From Clostridiales bacterium (GTDB lineage: Bacteria > Bacillota > Clostridia > Oscillospirales > Acutalibacteraceae), in NCBI GenBank assembly GCA_012516295.1, contig JAAYWU010000387.1, forward strand, positions 1 through 8,199: a DNA stretch of 8,199 nt. Reading direction: 5' to 3'. Below the pieces are notes generated by a model that made no database searches, was not told the origin of the DNA, and worked only from the letters and a program-made list of their open reading frames with translations. Each line of letters begins with the position of its first letter. The stretch's first letter is position 1. Of this stretch, positions 6,227 through 8,199 are shown piece after piece. Both the position numbers and the translations under genes were made by a program.

Positions 6227-7087
6227 CTACTCCTCCATAATGTTGTATATGGTCGATTTAATGATTTCTCCCGCCGCCTTCGGCGCCACCTTTCCGGGAA
6301 GGGAGAGGGCATGAACCGCTTTGATGCCGAGATTTTCAGCAGATTCAAAATCAACGCCTCCCGGCTGGGATGCAAGGTCGATAATCAAGGGCTTTGTGCG
6401 CAGTTTGGAAAGCAGACGCCGGTTAAAGATCATGGCGGGAACGGTATTAAAAATCACGTCGTATTGTTCCTTCTCGCAGATATTGTCCGTAAAAACGGCG
6501 GTGTATCCGTATGCTTCAATCCAGGCAATGTCCTTATGCTTTCTGGCGCTTACCGTTACGGACGCGCCGATGCCGCGCAGCATCCAGGCAAGAACCTTCC
6601 CGATCCTTCCGTAACCGACAACCAGGCATTTGCTGCCGTTGATGGTTCCGGGATATTCGCGCATGGCGATTTCGATTGCTCCTTCGGCTGCCGGTACTGC
6701 GTTTCGAATGGTAAATTCCTCCCGGTTGTAATAATCGTAAATATCAATGGAGTCCCAGACTTCGCTTGTTTGGATCAGCTTTCCGATCATGCCCCCGTAA
6801 ACCTGTTTTCCGCGCATAAGCTCTGCAAAGCTGTCGTTCAGCTCTATTTTTTCTTGACAGTACGGTGTGTTCAGGTGCAGCCCGTTGGTTGTAACGGGGA
6901 GGGGCAGAATCAAATTTTCGCAATGGGCCGTTGTCTCTTCCAGTCCCGCCTTTTTGACATCCCTTGAAAATTCAACGTTGTCAAATCCGAAAGCATATAC
7001 GGTGTAACCGTCCGATGCGATGGATTCGGCCAGCGCAATCTGTCGTTTGTCTCCGCCTAGAACGCCAAAACTATTTATATCAATCAT
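6227..7087 (-). CDS. dpaA: Dipicolinate synthase subunit A (NAD(P)-binding)
   Basis: Subunit A of dipicolinate synthase (SpoVFA), the dehydrogenase-like partner of DpaB. It is 286 residues, close to the 290-300 of known DpaA. The N-terminal domain opens with 'FGVLGGDKRQIALAE' (7-21), characteristic of this family. The C-terminal half carries a Rossmann fold with the nucleotide loop VVGYGRIGK (156-164) and ends with the conserved ALSLPGKVAPKAAG (260-273). ATG 7087 has GGAGGT seven bases upstream. Unlike the Bacillus spoVF operon, the neighbours seen here are not asd/dapG/dapA. A sporulation-type promoter lies just upstream, fitting late mother-cell expression. Confidence 0.97.
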   Translation of the reverse strand: MIDINSFGVLGGDKRQIALAESIASDGYTVYAFGFDNVEFSRDVKKAGLEETTAHCENLILPLPVTTNGLHLNTPYCQEKIELNDSFAELMRGKQVYGGMIGKLIQTSEVWDSIDIYDYYNREEFTIRNAVPAAEGAIEIAMREYPGTINGSKCLVVGYGRIGKVLAWMLRGIGASVTVSARKHKDIAWIEAYGYTAVFTDNICEKEQYDVIFNTVPAMIFNRRLLSKLRTKPLIIDLASQPGGVDFESAENLGIKAVHALSLPGKVAPKAAGEIIKSTIYNIMEE

Positions 7088-7116
7088 CTTTCAGACCTCC
7101 GAAATCTTCTTTCCTT

Positions 7117-7146
7117 TATACTATGGGAGTAGAACGGTCAGTGTGA
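7117..7146 (-). promoter_or_regulatory. Putative sigma-K (or sigma-E) promoter of dpaAB
   Basis: On the minus strand, CATAGTATA (7125-7117) fits the mother-cell sigma -10 pattern CATAnnnTA. TCACAC (7146-7141) supplies an AC-type -35 element, 15-16 bases away depending on the register. The start point would fall around 7110, about 20 bases before the dpaA ATG. The Bacillus spoVF operon is known to be sigma-K dependent, so the match agrees with gene function. No good sigma-A pair is seen at this position. Confidence 0.5.
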
Positions 7147-7171
7147 TATTCCGGCGAATCAATATTTTTTG

Positions 7172-7200
7172 TTGCAAATATTCAAAAATATGTTTATTAT
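7172..7200 (+). promoter_or_regulatory. Candidate sigma-A promoter for murC
   Basis: TTGCAA (7172-7177) and TATTAT (7195-7200) are separated by 17 bases. A perfect TATAAT also occurs at 7216-7221, with no good -35, and another at 7342-7347 too close to the ribosome binding site. Use of the first pair would give a start near 7207 and a leader of about 160 bases. The region is AT-rich, so the exact promoter is uncertain. Confidence 0.4.
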
Positions 7201-7262
7201 AAACGGGTATGGCAATATAATAGAAAGAATAAAAGACATTTCGAATACGTTAAGTAAAGAAA

Positions 7263-7288
7263 GCAGCCCTGAGGCACATGGCTGCCTC
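7263..7288 (+). promoter_or_regulatory. Overlapping alternative hairpins in the murC leader
   Basis: GCAGCC (7263-7268) can pair with GGCTGC (7280-7285). Alternatively GAGGCA (7271-7276) can pair with TGCCTC (7283-7288) around a six-base loop. The two share bases and cannot form together. GTTCGGTTTT follows, which is a weak T-tract. The rest of 7201-7370 shows no other structure that I can support, only the AAGGAG ribosome binding site at 7355-7360. Confidence 0.35.
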
Positions 7289-7370
7289 TGTTCGGTTTTC
7301 CAATATTTGCCAGATTGCTACATAACGGCAGACTGTAAACATATAATACTATTTAAGGAGCAATTCGAAG

Positions 7371-8199
7371 ATGGAATATCATGACGAATTATCAGATGTG
7401 AAAAAAATACATTTTGTCGGAATCGGCGGTTCCGGGATGTGCCCGCTGGCCGAAATTCTGCACAGCAGGGGATTCGAACTGACCGGGTCGGATACGAATG
7501 AATCCGATACGCTTGCCCGGGTCCGTTCCTACGGAATTCCCGTTTTCATGGGGCATCGGGCCGAAAATATCGGCGACGCCGATATGGTTGTTTATACGGC
7601 GGCTGTAAAGGACGATAATCCGGAGCTGGTGGCCGCGCGCGCGAAAGGGATTCCGACCGTGGAGCGCTCCGTTATGCTGGGAATCGTTACCCGGCGTTAT
7701 CCGCATCCGGTGGCGGTTTCCGGTACACATGGAAAAACGACGACCACCGCGATGATCACCCAGATCCTGCTGGACGCCGGGAAGGATCCTTCCGCCGTTA
7801 TCGGCGGGAAGCTGCCCTTGATCGGCGGGAACGGCCGTGTCGGCAATTCCGGTACGATTGTCTGTGAAGCCTGCGAATATGTGGATAAGTTTCTGCAACT
7901 GCATCCGGAGGTTTCCGTAATTCTGAACGTGGACGCCGACCATCTCGATTATTTCGGGACGGTGGAGAATATCATCAAGTCGTTTCGCCGGTTCGCAAAG
8001 CAGACTTCCAAAACGCTGATTGTTAACGGGGACGACGAAAACTCCATGAAGGCGGTGGAAGGCCTTGGGCACGCGTCCGTTGTCACATTCGGCTTGGATG
8101 CGAAGAATGATTTTCACGCGGAGAATATAGCGGACACGAAAGAAGCAAGAGAAAGCTTTAGTGTTGTAAAGAACGGAAAAAAAGTCGCGGACGTACAAC
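7371..8199 (+). CDS. murC: UDP-N-acetylmuramate--L-alanine ligase, partial (C-terminus beyond right edge)
   Basis: MurC adds L-alanine to UDP-MurNAc with ATP, the first amino-acid step of cytoplasmic peptidoglycan precursor synthesis. The window holds the first 276 residues of about 460, in frame to the last base. The N-terminal UDP-binding motif HFVGIGGSGM (14-23) is diagnostic for MurC. The central ATP domain has the P-loop SGTHGKTTT at 117-125, the acidic segment VCEACEYVDKF at 164-174 (the EACEY form I associate with Clostridia rather than the EADES form of Proteobacteria), and NVDADHLDYF at 187-196, which contains the catalytic Asp/His. The start ATG 7371 has AAGGAG ten bases upstream, a slightly long spacing; no better in-frame start exists. 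It is divergent from dpaAB across a 283-base spacer. The C-terminal ligase domain is not in view. Confidence 0.97.
   Translation, partial: MEYHDELSDVKKIHFVGIGGSGMCPLAEILHSRGFELTGSDTNESDTLARVRSYGIPVFMGHRAENIGDADMVVYTAAVKDDNPELVAARAKGIPTVERSVMLGIVTRRYPHPVAVSGTHGKTTTTAMITQILLDAGKDPSAVIGGKLPLIGGNGRVGNSGTIVCEACEYVDKFLQLHPEVSVILNVDADHLDYFGTVENIIKSFRRFAKQTSKTLIVNGDDENSMKAVEGLGHASVVTFGLDAKNDFHAENIADTKEARESFSVVKNGKKVADVQ

Noticed and set aside
6311..6967. Plus-strand open frame of 218 codons opposite dpaA
   Set aside because: It is antisense to intact DpaA and has no recognisable domain or ribosome binding site.
7169..7384. 71-codon plus-strand frame in the dpaA-murC spacer, possible small gene
   Set aside because: It has no good ribosome binding site, overlaps the murC start, crosses the predicted promoter and hairpins, and resembles nothing known. 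Noncoding leader is the better reading.
7392..8198. Minus-strand open frame of 268 codons opposite murC
   Set aside because: The plus strand encodes unmistakable MurC motifs (HFVGIGGSGM, GTHGKTTT, NVDADHLDYF) over the same stretch; the minus frame has none.
1..8199. Mobile element, CRISPR array, tRNA/rRNA, prophage or defence island
   Set aside because: I found no spaced direct-repeat arrays, transposase or integrase motifs, tRNA-like cloverleaf, or terminal inverted repeats with target duplications; the genes are housekeeping and sporulation genes with intact frames.

Overview
The window looks like the chromosome of an endospore-forming, low-to-moderate GC Firmicute of class Clostridia, perhaps an Oscillospirales/Ruminococcaceae-type organism. 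That placement is inferred from three things: a type III glutamine synthetase, a dipicolinate synthase pair (DpaA/DpaB) for spore dipicolinic acid, and a MurC with the clostridial-looking 'CEACEY' segment. Strong AGGAGG-type ribosome binding sites and consensus sigma-A promoters fit the same picture. Nothing suggests phage, plasmid, transposon, CRISPR or a toxin/defence locus.

Layout. Five complete genes and one partial gene are on the minus strand; one partial gene (murC) is on the plus strand at the right edge. Read in the direction of minus-strand transcription (right to left): dpaA-dpaB (3-nt gap) behind a sporulation-type promoter; then a small gene for a zinc-ribbon/tail-anchored membrane protein with its own promoter, followed 26 nt later by metY (O-acetylhomoserine sulfhydrylase) and a strong terminator; then glnN (GSIII) behind a perfect-consensus promoter and a short leader that contains an intrinsic terminator; then two hairpins downstream of glnN, the first a clear terminator; then a secreted PQQ-like beta-propeller protein running off the left edge. 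The divergent dpaA/murC spacer carries promoters in both directions.

Function. The genes are core metabolism and cell biology: nitrogen assimilation (GSIII), sulfur assimilation into homocysteine (MetY), spore core dipicolinate (DpaAB) and peptidoglycan precursor synthesis (MurC). Only dpaAB and orf171-metY look like operons; the rest are single transcription units separated by terminators.

Most interesting point. The glnN leader (about 3397-3509) packs a TTGACA-17-TATAAT promoter, an 8-bp inverted repeat across the -10 and start site, and two mutually exclusive RNA hairpins within roughly 110 bp. One hairpin is an intrinsic terminator; the other is a small hairpin with an A1/G4 hexaloop like those bound by ANTAR antitermination proteins. 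This looks like a nitrogen-responsive attenuator, but that function is inferred from sequence alone. I see no evidence for a wholly new multi-gene system here.
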